Source of the DNA: Benincasa hispida
Lineage: Eukaryota; Streptophyta; Magnoliopsida; Cucurbitales; Cucurbitaceae
Reading direction: 5' to 3'
Assembly (NCBI RefSeq): GCF_009727055.1
Contig: NC_052354.1
Coordinates: 47,192,263-47,256,262, forward strand
Length of the DNA stretch: 64,000 bases
Positions 12,039 to 23,766 of the stretch are shown piece after piece (position 1 is the stretch's first letter; each line of letters opens with the position of its first letter). Position numbers and translations under genes: made by a program. The notes beneath the pieces were generated by a model. That model had not been told where the DNA came from and did not search any database. It saw nothing but the letters and a program-made list of their open reading frames with translations.

Positions 12039-13400
12039 TGATGCGATGATTTATCATGCGATGAAAGGATGTGTGGATGCGTTGATCATGCAAGTTTTCC
12101 TAACAAAGCCCAAGTATAAGCCTTCTTAGAGTCCTGGTAAGTCCAGGGTCGAACGCAGGGATTACTAAATAGATATGCGGCAGACTCTCTGATCCTATAC
12201 GATGGTAATTAAGAAGTAGATGGTGATTTAACTTTTATTTTCTAATGCGATGGAATTAAATACACAGTGACGAAAGGGTGGTGTTGTAACAAATATGCGA
12301 TAAAGGGGTTGAGAAGAGGTTTTGCTAGCATTTCTTAAGATATTATATAAGTCATGCGATCATGTTATACACAAATATTAAGCCCTAAATTTCTCAATGC
12401 ATAATGACACATTTCCTATGTCTAGGACGCATGCAATGTGTATGGAATGCACAAGATATAACTTATTTCTAAGTCTCCACTTTTGCTTATGCGATCTAAT
12501 CCAACTCTCTCAAGCCTAGATTCTGTCTTTAGACTACTCTCTCAAGTACTCCAAATGATGAATGAAGCATACATAAGACAAGATGATCGCATAAAGTGCA
12601 TAGCTTAAGTCATGCTAGCTAAATTCTTCTCAACCCATTCACAAATTTAGCTACTCATGTATGGTGTGAAAAGACTGAACATAAATTGAAATGAAGTTTC
12701 CATTCTTGCAAATAAAGTGTTTAAGTACAAAATAATAAATGGTGTAAGTATTAAGCCAGGTAAGTAATGTCTTGCTTCCTCTGGCGTTTACACTACTCTT
12801 ATCACTTCAATTCTTTCCCAAGTTGTAAACTCTTGCTCTCGCAAGGGTTTGGTGTCTCTCCTCCCTGCTATTTTCAACAGTCTCTCAACTTCTCCAAAAA
12901 TTAATTTCTTCTCAAGAATTCCCTTTCCTCTGCTTGGTCTGCTTCGCTTAGTCTCTCTTCTCCTAAGTCCTCATAGTTTGGTAGTATTGGGTATGTATAG
13001 ACTTCCAAACAAAATAGTTCTCTCACTAATGATTGGTGGATGGGCAACATTAATTTCCATACCCTGTTGCACCGTCTGATAGTCACCAGAAGTTTAATGT
13101 ATTTGCAATGGTATGGTCTTCAACGATCGTCAACTGAATTTCTAATTTGACCGTTATCGACTTTACGTCCCATCATGTGTTATTACATTAGGCCACCGCC
13201 TTTATGTAAGGTCATCATGGGATCATCTTTGAGGTACCCTTGAATCGCAAACTCAAAACGTGCTATCGTATTGTTCTTGCACAGAATAACTTAATTTAAC
13301 TGCTTTCATGCGATGAGCGTTAGCGATCGCAATTTTTCTTTTTAGTTTGGCATATTCAAACGTAATATTGCCTATTTACCATCGCTTTCTCCCATTGTTT
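12039..13400. mobile_element. Family B LTR copy, right end missing
   Basis: It starts TGATGCGATG and follows the order of the 53578-55254 copy: GCAAGTTTTCCTAA, GTCCAGGGTCGAAC, the GCATGCAATG segment, CTCTCAAGCCTAGATTC and a GCGATGAGCG region. The last 60 or so bases including TTATCA are absent and no target duplication is found, so the copy is truncated or rearranged. Copia reverse transcriptase resumes at about 13401. The overlapping frames at 12849-13086 on both strands are chance frames. Confidence 0.7.
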
Positions 13401-14099
13401 GGCATATTCAACGTTCTGATTAAAGCCAAACGACTTGACAACAGTGTCAAATCTGATGTTCCAAGATCTTGATGCTTGTTTCAGCTCATAAATGGACCTA
13501 TTAAGCTTGTAAATTCTTTGCTCTTGATCTAGAACTATGAACCCCTCTGGTTGAGTCACGTAGATGGTCTTCTCAAGATTACCATTAAGAAAGGCAGTCT
13601 TGACGTCCATTTTCCATATTTCATAATCATAAAATGTGGCTATGGACAGGAGAATCTTGATAGACTTGACCATGACAACAGGTGAGAAAGTTTCCTCATA
13701 GCCAACTCCCTCAACCTGGGTATAACTCTTTGCCACGAGTCTAGCCTTAAAGGTTTGCACCTTTCCATCTACACCTCTCTTTCGCTTATAGATTCACTTA
13801 CACCCAATAGGTCTTACTTCATCAGGTGGATCAACAAGCTCCTAGACGTTATTGAAGTACATAAACTCCATTTTCTGGTTCATGGCCTTAACCCATTCAT
13901 CTTTGTCAACATCCTCCATTATTTTCTTAAAAGACAATGGATTCTCGACTCCATCATTCGTAATGACATTTTGGACTTCAGTCAAACCCATGTAGTGATC
14001 CAGTGGGTTCATAACCCTCTCATTACGTCGAGGCAGTCTTAAATCTTTAGCTGGTTGACTAGACGTATCGATCTCAACAACTCTTGTTGATCTGTCGAC
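13401..14099 (-). pseudogene. Copia reverse transcriptase N-terminal part of A1
   Basis: Minus-strand translation gives the start of the copia reverse transcriptase: FKARLVAKSYTQVEGVGYEETFSPVV, KSIKILLSIATFYDYEIWKMDVKTAFLNG and IYKLNRSIYELKQASRSWNIRFD. The first catalytic Asp is the D of MDVKTAF. The YxDD core is missing because this side of the gene was replaced by the B-type LTR and inverted sequence. Upstream (13755-14099) is the linker to integrase, broken by a stop in the WKWIYK-type segment and by frameshifts. Confidence 0.85.
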
Positions 14100-15001
14100 C
14101 TATTCAACAACTCTTGTTGAACCTTCAGCAGTATCAGTCTCACTAAAGATCTCACGTAAAACGAGCTTACTCTGTGGCTTATGATCCTTTATGTGGTCCT
14201 CTTCCAATAAGATAACATTTGTAGAAACAAACACTTTGTTCTCACTCAGATCATAGAAGTATCCACCTCTCGTTTCCTTGGGGTAGCCTACAAAAAGGCA
14301 AACCGTCGAATGCGGTTCCAACTTCTTTGGATTAGTCACTAGCACATGTGCCAGACAACCCAAAATCCTAAAATAGCGTAAATTACCTTTATGGCCTCTC
14401 CATAACTCCAAAGGTGTGTCAGAAATACTTTTCGAGGGAACATTATTCAGGATATAACATGTAGTCTCCACTACAAAATCCCAAAACAAGTCTAGAAGAT
14501 GAACATAACTCATCATAGACCGAACCATGTCCATCAAGGTTCTGTTTCTCCTTTCTGATACACCATGAGAGTTGGGACACGATCCCATGTTCTATCATAT
14601 AATTCTGGAATTAGAGGTCCATCTACTCTCCATCACGATCAGATCATAGTGTTTTTATCTTCTTACCTAACAAGTTTTCAACTTCAGCCTTATACTCCTT
14701 GAACTTGTCAAGAGCTTTAGACTTACGTTGCATTAGGTAGAGATACCCGAACCTTGAATAATCATTTATGAAAGAGATGAAATATTCATACCCACCCGAG
14801 CACTAACATTCATCGAACCACAGAGGTCTAAATGTACAAGCTCTAAGGCTTCCTTGGCTCTGTAACCTTTTCCAGTAAAAGGTCGTTTGGTCATCTTGCC
14901 TTCGAGGCATGATTCACATACCGGCAAGGAATTTTTTTCTAAACTCTTTAAAAGTCCATTTTCACCAACTTCTCAATCCTATTAAGATTAATGTGACCTA
15001 A
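14100..15001 (-). pseudogene. Copia integrase of A1, interrupted
   Basis: From 14588 the minus strand reads GVSERRNRTLMDMVRSMMSY, which carries the Glu of the integrase DDE triad, then the C-terminal LFVGYPKETRGGYFYD. The core with the two Asp residues lies at 14590-14900 but is broken by stops and frameshifts. The zinc-binding pre-integrase region begins near 15001 and is split between its WHL and RLGH segments by solo LTR C1. Integrase would join the cDNA to the genome; this one is inactive. Confidence 0.85.
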
Positions 15002-17135
15002 CCTTATGAAGGATCTCTTATCAAAGAGTTCCATGAGCACATTCAGATTGCTCCAATCTCACCGTGATCGAAATACACAATATACATTCACACGCATAGT
15101 TATGTAAGCATACAATAATTATCGGCATGCTATGAACAAGATATAACAAGGGAGAGTGTGCCATAACAATTGAAGACAATCTTCAATCTTCGAAACTCAA
15201 CGCAGCGGAAACCTCCACGCGATCTACCAACACCCAACAGAAGTGTGACTGTAGCAGCACGTACAACCACAAGATCACGAACGCAACGGGAATGACGCCA
15301 CCAGAAAAGAGCTCTAGGTATTCTCGGTGTGAGAACCCAAAGCGTGGTCTTTGGTGAATTTGATAGAGGAAGGAGGAAGACCAAATCGTGTAGGCAATAA
15401 ACAAGTGAAAGGAAAAAGGCGCTATCGCATAGCATGATGCTTATCGTTTAGGAGAAGCTACACGATCGTATAGGTTTTACTAAATGATCGTTTAGGAAAA
15501 GGTATACAATCATTTAGCAAACTCGGCACACACTACGATCGTTTAGGGAAGCTATCTGATCGTGTAGAGTGTGCGATCATTTAGGTATGAGGTAGATGAT
15601 CGTTTAGGCGGAGAATAACTATCGTATAGGCTCTCAAAATACTTAAGCGACCGCTTACTATTCTACCAACGCGCGCTCTTCTATCTTTTTCCGGACTACT
15701 AATTCAAAATGAAAATTATTTTCATTTTAATTCATTGGTTACAATAACCAACGCTGCCCCACTAACCCACGTCCGAACATGAAAAAATTGGTTTAATTAT
15801 CATATAATTAACAAATTAATTAATAATAAATATAATCATATTATATTTTTAACCTATAGTTTGATATCACATATCTACTATAATATTTTCTCCTCTACTT
15901 GATATAAATCATCATTTAATATCTGATTTCCTCCAAATAATGTATCTCATACATTTAGCCAATTATATCATATATAATTAACCAGTCCAATTATATCATA
16001 TATAATTGAACTTCCTCTTGTCAATTTGAACATTTCAAATTAACCCAAACATTGTTTCTCGACTTTATCCAAGCTACCCAAGGGACCTAATGGACCTATG
16101 GCTCGAAACTCCAACGGTCTGTGAATAGCTGACTAAACTCTTTAGCCACGAGATCCACCATCCGTTAACTGTCAGACATTCCACTAAAGACCAACAGCTA
16201 AACTCTTTTTACCACAGATATATTTCTGTGTCCATCAGATATAACAATCATGAGTACGATGACCCTTCACAGATGCTCATAGTACAGCTGGGCCAAATTA
16301 CTGTTTTTCCCTTGTAGTTACATCTCACTCCTTAAATACCACTGATTCCTCTAATGAACAATACAACATAGTTCAACTATGTGTGAACACCTCTCAAGCC
16401 AAGAGAAGATGTGTGACGCCACATCGTTCAAGCCCCAGAATCAGCCTTTACGAGAGCTATCTATCTACTTACCCCTGCCTCGGGAAGGAGTGAATTCCAT
16501 CTTTTGTAGCTGAGTTCCAACTCCCAAATCAGACAAATCCCAAAATGGTTGTTTGAATTGGCGACCTGGCCACTCCCACCTATACAAATAACAGTCCCTG
16601 CCCTTAATGGTAGGAGTTCCCAACTCACTCAGGATTGAGGTCATATTACCTATGGTCATCCTAGTGAAATGAAGCTTCTGTCATGAACAGTGTTGTATAA
16701 CGAGACGTTAACACTTCGTGGTCAGGTCTTATACAAACTCTTTGTATAGGACGTCCCCGCTTACATGTCCCCAACATGAATGATCAAGATCAGACCATAT
16801 GTGACAAGTCATAACACTTGTGACCATTCCACAAAATGGACCATATCCGTAGCGTTACCAGGATAAGGTTTCTCTCCTATATCCATATAGGACAGACCAT
16901 TTTGGTTATCACTCAAGACATGATCTACTTATATGTCACCACGTACATGCTTGAGTCACATACAGATAACCAGGGATTTGATGTTTATTGGTTTATGGTA
17001 AAACAAATAAAACAAGCAACTAAGCAAAAATACAAGATGTGAAGTAAATATCATATATTAACAACACAAGCGTTCGTACAAACTGTTTACAAACTACAGG
17101 ACATGAGACTTTAAGGCATCAACCCCAACACCTTA
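15002..17135 (-). mobile_element. Solo LTR C1 with target duplication CCTTA
   Basis: The LTR occupies 15007-17130, starts TGAAGGATCTC and ends CCCCAACA. CCTTA is present on both sides, at 15002-15006 and 17131-17135; removing the LTR and one CCTTA restores the reading across the host integrase. No internal region remains, as expected after recombination between two LTRs. A dense array of CGATCG-type words runs from about 15430 to 15650. The U3 palindrome lies at 16730-16748. Family C also occurs at 45889. Confidence 0.92.
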
Positions 17136-18615
17136 GATGCCAAAGATGGGCGTTTTTCTTAGGAGAAACCTTTGGTCTTTTAGCTGTTGTTGACGTACTG
17201 AACATTTCAGTGTTAAACAAGACTTTTATTCAATGAGACAAGAAACCGAGATTAACTTCCTTTTAATATGAAGAACTACAAAAACATTATCTAGTAACAT
17301 ATAATGTTTCTTGTCAATAAATAACTTCAGCCTGCCTACAACAACGGTTGAAACAACCTCACCAGTACCAACTCGAAGAGTCATCTCTCCCTGTGGCAAC
17401 GTTTGCTAGGAACTAAATCCTTGGTAAGAGGAATTGACATGATTGTTAGCACCTGAATCAAGGATCCAATAACGTTTCTTGTCAACAAATAACTTCAGCC
17501 TGCCTACAACAATAGCTGAAATAACCTCACCAGTACCAACTCAAAGAGTCATCTCTCCCTGTAGCAACGTTTGCTAGGAACTAAATCCTTGGTAAGAGGA
17601 ACTGACATGATTGGTAGCACCTGAATCAAGAATCCAGACAGAATCATCATTCTCTACCAGACATGTCTCCAAGACCAATAAATCATATTTACTGTCTTGT
17701 CTCCTCTTTTGGAGAGTAGTGGGATGGAGGTCGTTTGCCAAAAAATTCGTTTCACACGAATCTTTCCACTGTAAATAATCGGTCATTTTTAAAAACTTTA
17801 AACAAAAATACTAACGAGTTGCTAAAAAGAAAAACACATTGACCTACGTTAGGTTTTAAGCAAATACCCATTGTAAAACAAAACAACATCCAATAAGGTT
17901 TTAGCAAAACTAACGTGAACCCCGTGTGACATTTGGTTTCGCAATGACGCTTCAAAGGTTTAGGACAAAAGCCGCCGAAGGGAGGTCAGTTATCCCTTCT
18001 CTGAATTGAGACTCTGAATTGAGAAGTTCTCAACCAGTCATTAATACCAGAACAACTCTTGTTCCTATAACGACAAGTCATCATTGATCTGGCCAAGAGA
18101 TCATTAACTTACTTAATAAGCTCCCATAAGTGTGACCTGCCATTTTAAGCCCTAAAGGTCCGTCCCAAAAGGCCAATCCAAAGGGAAAAAATCCGATTGG
18201 GGCAAAACCTAAAGCGACCCTATCCATTTATAGAGTTCACCTTGATATTGACCAACTGCACAAAACCCATCCGAAGGGGGATGCTCCGAAGGCGACACGA
18301 GGGCATACAGAATGATCTCACAGTGTGAACTAATGACAGAGACCATAGGACGTGTTGACACACACCCTTCATCCACTTACTATAAATACTCTCTCCGTCC
18401 ACCTTGATATTGACTCATACAAACACCATCCAAAGGAGGATGCATCCTGGGCATCTCGAGGCCAAGCATGAATATCACGATGTGAACATACAGGGAGAAA
18501 CATGAGTGGAATCATAGACATATCTGATATGCTTCTTCCTCCCACTGAGTATTTTATAACCTAGGGTTTAGCTTACTTAGAAAAAACACAACTAAGGATT
18601 TTAACTAAGTGACTT
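17136..18615 (-). pseudogene. A1 protease region with 53-codon gag remnant, first copy
   Basis: The minus-strand frame 17786-17574 starts MTDYLQWKDSC and after 53 codons enters the copia aspartic protease motif DSGATNHV (Asp at 17625-17627), ending at a stop where Trp is expected. No CCHC zinc knuckle or capsid domain lies upstream; leader-like sequence follows at once. The stretch 17301-17468 is repeated in tandem at 17469-17636. About 130 bp present in A2 (48620-48730) are absent. The protease would cleave the polyprotein; here it is cut short. Confidence 0.8.
17301..17636. repeat. Tandem duplication of 168 bp in A1
   Basis: Two adjacent units, 17301-17468 and 17469-17636, run from ATAA(T/C)GTTTCTTGTCAA to GCACCTGAATCAA(G) with few differences. 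A2 has one copy. The duplication is specific to A1. Confidence 0.88.
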
Positions 18616-19614
18616 GTCTCCTTTTTTGGAGAGTAGTACCTGAATCAAGGATCCAGGTAGAATCATCATTCTCTACCAGACATGTCTCCAAGACCAATAA
18701 ATCAGATTTACTGTCTTGTCTCCTCTTTTGGAGAGTAGTAGGATCGAGGTCGTTTGTCACAAAAGATGTTTCACACGATTCTTTCCACTGTAAGTAGTTG
18801 GTCATTTTAAAAGCTTTAAATAGAAATACTAACGAATTACTGAAAAGAAAAACACATTGACCTATGTTAGGTTTTAAGCAAATACCCGTTGTAAAACAAA
18901 ACAACATCCAATAAGGTTCAAAACTAATATGAACCCCGTGTGACATCTAGTTTCGCAATGACGGTTCAAAGTTTAGGACGAAATCCGTCAAAGGGAGGTC
19001 AGTTATCCCTCCTCTGAATTAAGAAGATCTCAATCAGTCATTAATACCAGAACAACTCTTGCTCCTATAACGACTAGCCATCATTGATTTGGCCAAGAGA
19101 TCATTAACTTACTTAACAATCTCCCGTAAATGTGACCCACCATTTTAGGCCTTAGAGGTCCGCCCCGAAAAGCCAATCCAAAGGGAAAAAATCTGATTGA
19201 GGCAAACCCTAAAGCGACCCTATCCATTTCTTGAGTTCACCTTGATCTTGACCAATTGCAGAAAACCCATCCGAAGGGGGACGCTCAAAGGCGACACGAG
19301 GGAGTACAAAATGATCTCACAGTGTGAACCAATGACAGAGACTATTGGACGTGTTGACATGCACCCTTCACCCACTTACTATAAACACTCTCTCCATCCA
19401 CCTTGATATTGACTCATGCAAACACCGTCTGAAGGGGGATGCTCACAGGGCACCACTAGGCCAAGCATAAATCTCACGGTGTGAACATACAGGGAGAAAC
19501 GTGAGTGGAATCATAGACATATCAGATACATCTCTTCCTCCCACTGAGTATTTTGTAACCTAGGGTTTAGCTTACTTAGAAAAAACACGGCTAAGGATTT
19601 TAACTAAGTGACTT
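17620..19614. repeat. Tandem duplication of about 1.0 kb in A1
   Basis: Unit 1 runs from about 17620 to 18615 and unit 2 from about 18640 to 19614, offset by 999-1019 bp. Both contain the protease start, the 53-codon frame and the leader segment to AACTAAGTGACTT. At the junction near 18614 the sequence jumps from GTGACTT to a GTCTCC repeat seen in the protease region. In A2 the corresponding stretch (48946-49936) is single. The second copy of the frame (18605-18946, minus) breaks after DSG. Confidence 0.85.
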
Positions 19615-21464
19615 TTAGGTTTGCCCAAAAATAACGTTTACCTTGGATAGTTAAACACTTTTGATCATCATCTATTAAACTCTTTAACGGAGTCTTTGAC
19701 CAAAACGTCGCATACTTGTTGAAATCTATCTAATTCACTTTTTCAGGTAGGTTCACAGGTAGGGGTGTTACGTTTCCGTCAACTTAAGTACCCCAGCCTA
19801 GCCAGAACCCGCCTTAGACAAAAGGTCCCTTATAGATAGACTAAAAACAAATTTAATCTTTTATTCCAACCTATTTAATCTTATTCAACCAATTTTAAAA
19901 GATTAATCTAGGTTGCTAAACTCTTTAGAACCACTTGAACTTAGGTCTATCTCAATCCAATTTTAAAACCCTTTTAAAAAAAACTTAAGTTCACCCTAAG
20001 TCCTTATGCAACTCTGTCTTATTGATTTTATGTCTAATGTCCTTCATAAAACTTATAAACGGAAACCAACACCACAATGCTAAGCTAACATATGCAAGGC
20101 ATTCATAACAATTATAAACAGTCTAAGTGTCATGCTCAATGCATTTTTCTTTCATTGATACTTCTTTTATATAACACTTATACAAAACAACAATGAAACA
20201 AGCAAAACATGCTTCCATTCACCCTTATACTATAACACTTATAATAAAAGGATGATGCATGATAATGCTCACTGCATGCAAAATATAACTCTTATATTTC
20301 ATGATGCATGCACATGCTTTCAAGTAATTTCTTCATGCCCGATTATAACATTTAATAATACATGATGCATGAATAATTGCACAACCTAAGGTGGGTTTTA
20401 AACTATATGTCAAACACTTTGGCATATAAGCACCATACATCACATGTACAAACAACAAATGTTGATGAACCGGGTAAAATTGCCTTAAAATCACAAAAGG
20501 AAAGCTAACTATTACAAAGACAAGGAGTCTCCGGTTCAAACAGGCGAATCGGGTCTTGAACTGCTTGAGCAAAGTATTGCATCTCCAACCATCGTGTACT
20601 AAACTCCTTGTAATTGTCTACACGATAAAACAAACGCTTTGCTCTATCGCTTACCAACGCTCTTAGAGCTAAATGATCGTTTAGCAATTACTACACGATC
20701 GTTTAGAAAAATCTAAAAATTCGTGTAGCTATTACTACACGATCGTGTACCTTTTACTAAGCAATGAAGCCTGAGGTACATGATCGCTTAACGCGCTCCA
20801 CGCAACGCCCGCCTTCCGAGATCGTCTAAACGACTACGATGCTGCAAAGCACCATCGCCTAATCGATCACTTAGCTAGCGCCTCTGTATCGTATACGCAC
20901 GATCGTGTAGGTAGTAACTAAGTGATGAGGCTTGCTAACTACACGATCGTCTAGTGTGTGCCTTTTACTAAACGATGAGCATCACATGATCCCACTACAA
21001 TCGTCTATCTCTAGCGCCTACCCGATTTGGTAACCAATGCTACACGATTGAGTGAATGATTTACCCCATCGCTTAGCATTAGCTAAACGATCGTTTAGTA
21101 AATACTACACGATCATTTAGAAAAATCTAAACGATCGCTTATTTAAATCCCAACAATCGATTACCTGAGGCTACACGATACGACCAACGTTTGGTTTTGA
21201 TCTTCATTGAGAACTGCATCTCCATGCTCCGAAAATTCATTACGAACGACTCGATTGCAAAGTTAATTACGCCCAAAAACACAGGGGCCTTTACAATTAA
21301 CACTTTGTAATTACAGAAACCTTTAACTAAAGGCAATAAACTCAAAACATTCATCAACTTCATCCATAAATGCAGAAAACAATTAACCACAAATGCAGAA
21401 ACCCACTGCGATTTTAAAAAGAAGTTCAAAACAGACTTGTAATTTTGAATATCAGAACAACCTA
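19615..21464 (-). other. Untranslated leader of element A1
   Basis: This region lies between the gag remnant and the primer-binding site. It matches 49937-51771 of A2 and carries no capsid or zinc-knuckle coding sequence in any frame that I could recognise. A block near 19760 (CGTCAACTTAAGTACC) is shared with G and, inverted, with E. From about 20640 to 21160 it is packed with CGATCGTTTAG-type words and their variants. Confidence 0.75.
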
Positions 21465-21476
21465 GCTCTGATACCA
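21465..21476 (-). promoter_or_regulatory. Primer-binding site of A1 (initiator Met tRNA)
   Basis: The minus strand reads TGGTATCAGAGC, complementary to the 3' end of plant initiator methionine tRNA, the usual copia primer. Two bases separate it from the right LTR, which begins TGAAGG at 21479. Confidence 0.9.
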
Positions 21477-21478
21477 TT

Positions 21479-23089
21479 TGAAGGAAATCGAACTCGAGGA
21501 TTTCCATGAGCAGTGGAATAGATCATTCCAAATTATAATCATGTATGAATATTACAAATTACAGTCGTAAACAGAGACAAATGGTTATGCATTCAATATA
21601 GAAATTACAACATGATAACTACAAATGAACAAGGAAAATGCTACGAACATTTGTAGACTCGTCTCCACGGTTCTTGCCCACGAACGCTCAAACACACTAA
21701 CCTCGAACGCTCGAACAACACGACAGCTCTGCAGCACGAAAACCGTGCACTTGTCCTCAGCGATCGCCTCGGTCATGAACACCTCAACAGCACGAACAGC
21801 CTCTACAGAACCTCGACAGCATCAATTAAGTATAACACCACCAAGAAGGCTACCTTAGTATTCTCAGTGTGAGAATCCAGAGGGTGGGCTCTGTGTGGAC
21901 TTGGATTTGAGGCAAAAGAATGGAGGATTCACCAATCGTGTACACGATTGGGCAAGTGCAAGAAAACTGAACCTATTGTATAGGTCGATGCCCAATCATT
22001 TAGCAAAAGCCAAGCGATCATCTAGCAAAAGCTAAGTAATAATTTAGCTCATCGCTTAGTATCGTGTCTGTCGCTTACAAAACACTACACGATCTTTTAG
22101 CTCGCTCAAGCTATCGCTTAGTAAATCAGTATTTACTTGACAACATCCGTTCCGTGAGATTATTTTTCCGAGAGAAATCTCAAAACAAAATTTTCCAAAA
22201 CTTACTAAAATGAGGAAAACCATTTTCCTTTTTATCTCACGGTTACCATGAACCACCAATAACCTCCCACTTAATTGGTTATTAGAGAAAAGAATTTAAT
22301 TATCCAATAATTAATATTATTATAAATATAAATGATAACCAACTTATCATACTATATTTATAACCTATAGTTTTAATATTTCATCTCATGAAACATATAA
22401 ACCATAGTTCTTTTTCTATTCCATGGTACTTAATGTAAATCTCATTTACATTAATCCTCCAATAGATGTATCTCATACACTATACTGATCATATCATATA
22501 TAATCAAAATACCTCTTGTTAATTTGAACATTTCCATTAAGCTACCAAGGGGACCTTATGGACCTGTAGCTCGAAGCTCCAACGATACGTGAATAACTGA
22601 TTAAACTCTTTAGTCACGAGATCCACCATTCGTTAACTGTCAGGCACTCCACTAAAGACCGATAGCTGAACTCTTCTTTCCACAGATATATTATGTGTCC
22701 ATCTTAACCAATCAGTAGTGCGACAACCCTTCACAGATCGCTCGTAAGTACAGCTGGGCCAATAACCATTATGCCCCTGTAGTTACATCTAACTCCTTAA
22801 TTACCACTGATCCCTCTAATCAACATAAGTCATAGTCCTACTATGATTGAGTCCTCTCTTCCAAAGAGAAGTTGTGGCCACTATGTTCAAGCCCAGAAAT
22901 TAGCCCTTAAAGGAGTTATCTCTCTACTTATCCCTGCTTCGGGAAAGAAGTGAATTCCATCTTGTGGATTGAGTTCCCAGCTCCCAGATCAGACAAGTCC
23001 CCAAAAAGGTAAGCTTGTTGAGTTGGCAATCTAGCCACTCTCATCCATAATAATCAAAGGACCGCCCTCAAAGGTAAGAGTTCCCAAAA
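21479..23089 (-). mobile_element. Right (5') LTR of A1, truncated
   Basis: It starts TGAAGGAAATCG next to the primer-binding site and follows LTR A with the CGATCG word array at about 21920-22140. The match stops near 23089 within GAGTTCCCAAAA; the last 470 or so bases, which contain the transcription-start end of the U3 in element orientation, are missing. The sequence beyond is the upstream region of the DYW gene. The break means this element cannot be transcribed from its own complete 5' LTR, and its target duplication cannot be tested. Confidence 0.85.
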
Positions 23090-23766
23090 ATTCTTTATTA
23101 AAAGAAAAACCGTTCCCATTTTTTCACTTCCAAATAATGTTTGTTCTAAAAACTTCTTTTATAGCTAAAACCAAAAACCTTTAATTCTTACTCTAATTTA
23201 TCATTTTTCTCACTTCCTAGTCTATTTCTAAATGTTTTTTTTTTTTAATAAACTCTAGATTTCAAACGTTTTCTTACATAATTTTTTATCTCTTTCTAAG
23301 GACTTTTCACTTCAACATTTTTATTTCTCACTACATAATTTTTTGAAAAAAAAAAACTCTTTTTTTTTTAAAAAAAATCCCCTTTTATTGTATATTTTCC
23401 TCACATTCAGAGGATTTTCTCTTAAAAATATCCCTTTCTGTAAGACAAATTATTCCTTTTAAAAATCCCTTTTTATTTCTTATTTTAATTTTTCATTTTC
23501 CTCACTTCCTAGCTTATTTCTAAATGCGTTTCATAAACTCTCTCAAGTTTTTTCTTACTTTCAATTGTTTTCCTTCACAATCTTTTTGTTTTTTCTAATC
23601 TCTTTGTAGTTTGTAAGAGGATTTTTCGCTTCAACATTTTTATTTCTCACTACATAATTTTTCGAAAAAGCATTTTTTTTAAAACCCTTTTTATTGTATA
23701 TCTTTCTCACATTCAGAGGATTTTCTCACGAATTATCCTTTTTATGATAACAAAAACTGGACAGCA
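23090..23766 (+). promoter_or_regulatory. T-rich upstream region of the DYW gene, duplicated
   Basis: The region is rich in T with pyrimidine tracts. It contains a direct repeat of about 300 bp: CACTTCCTAG(T/C)(C/T)TATTTCTAAATG at 23210 recurs at 23504, and CACATTCAGAGGATTTTCTC at about 23402 recurs at about 23708. Units are roughly 23180-23440 and 23470-23745. No clear TATA box was chosen. The promoter and 5' UTR of the gene should lie here, bordered on the left by the truncated LTR of A1. Confidence 0.6.

Noticed and set aside
12849..13086. Overlapping 60-76-codon frames on both strands
   Set aside because: They fall inside a B-type LTR and have no family features; chance open frames.
13755..14042. 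Plus-strand frames over copia pol (also 11025, 43672, 45004, 60155)
   Set aside because: They are antisense shadows of reverse transcriptase, integrase and RNase H coding sequence on the minus strand.
20640..21160. Repeated CGATCG words as a CRISPR array or satellite
   Set aside because: Spacing and unit sequence are irregular, there are no uniform spacers, and the context is a plant retrotransposon leader.
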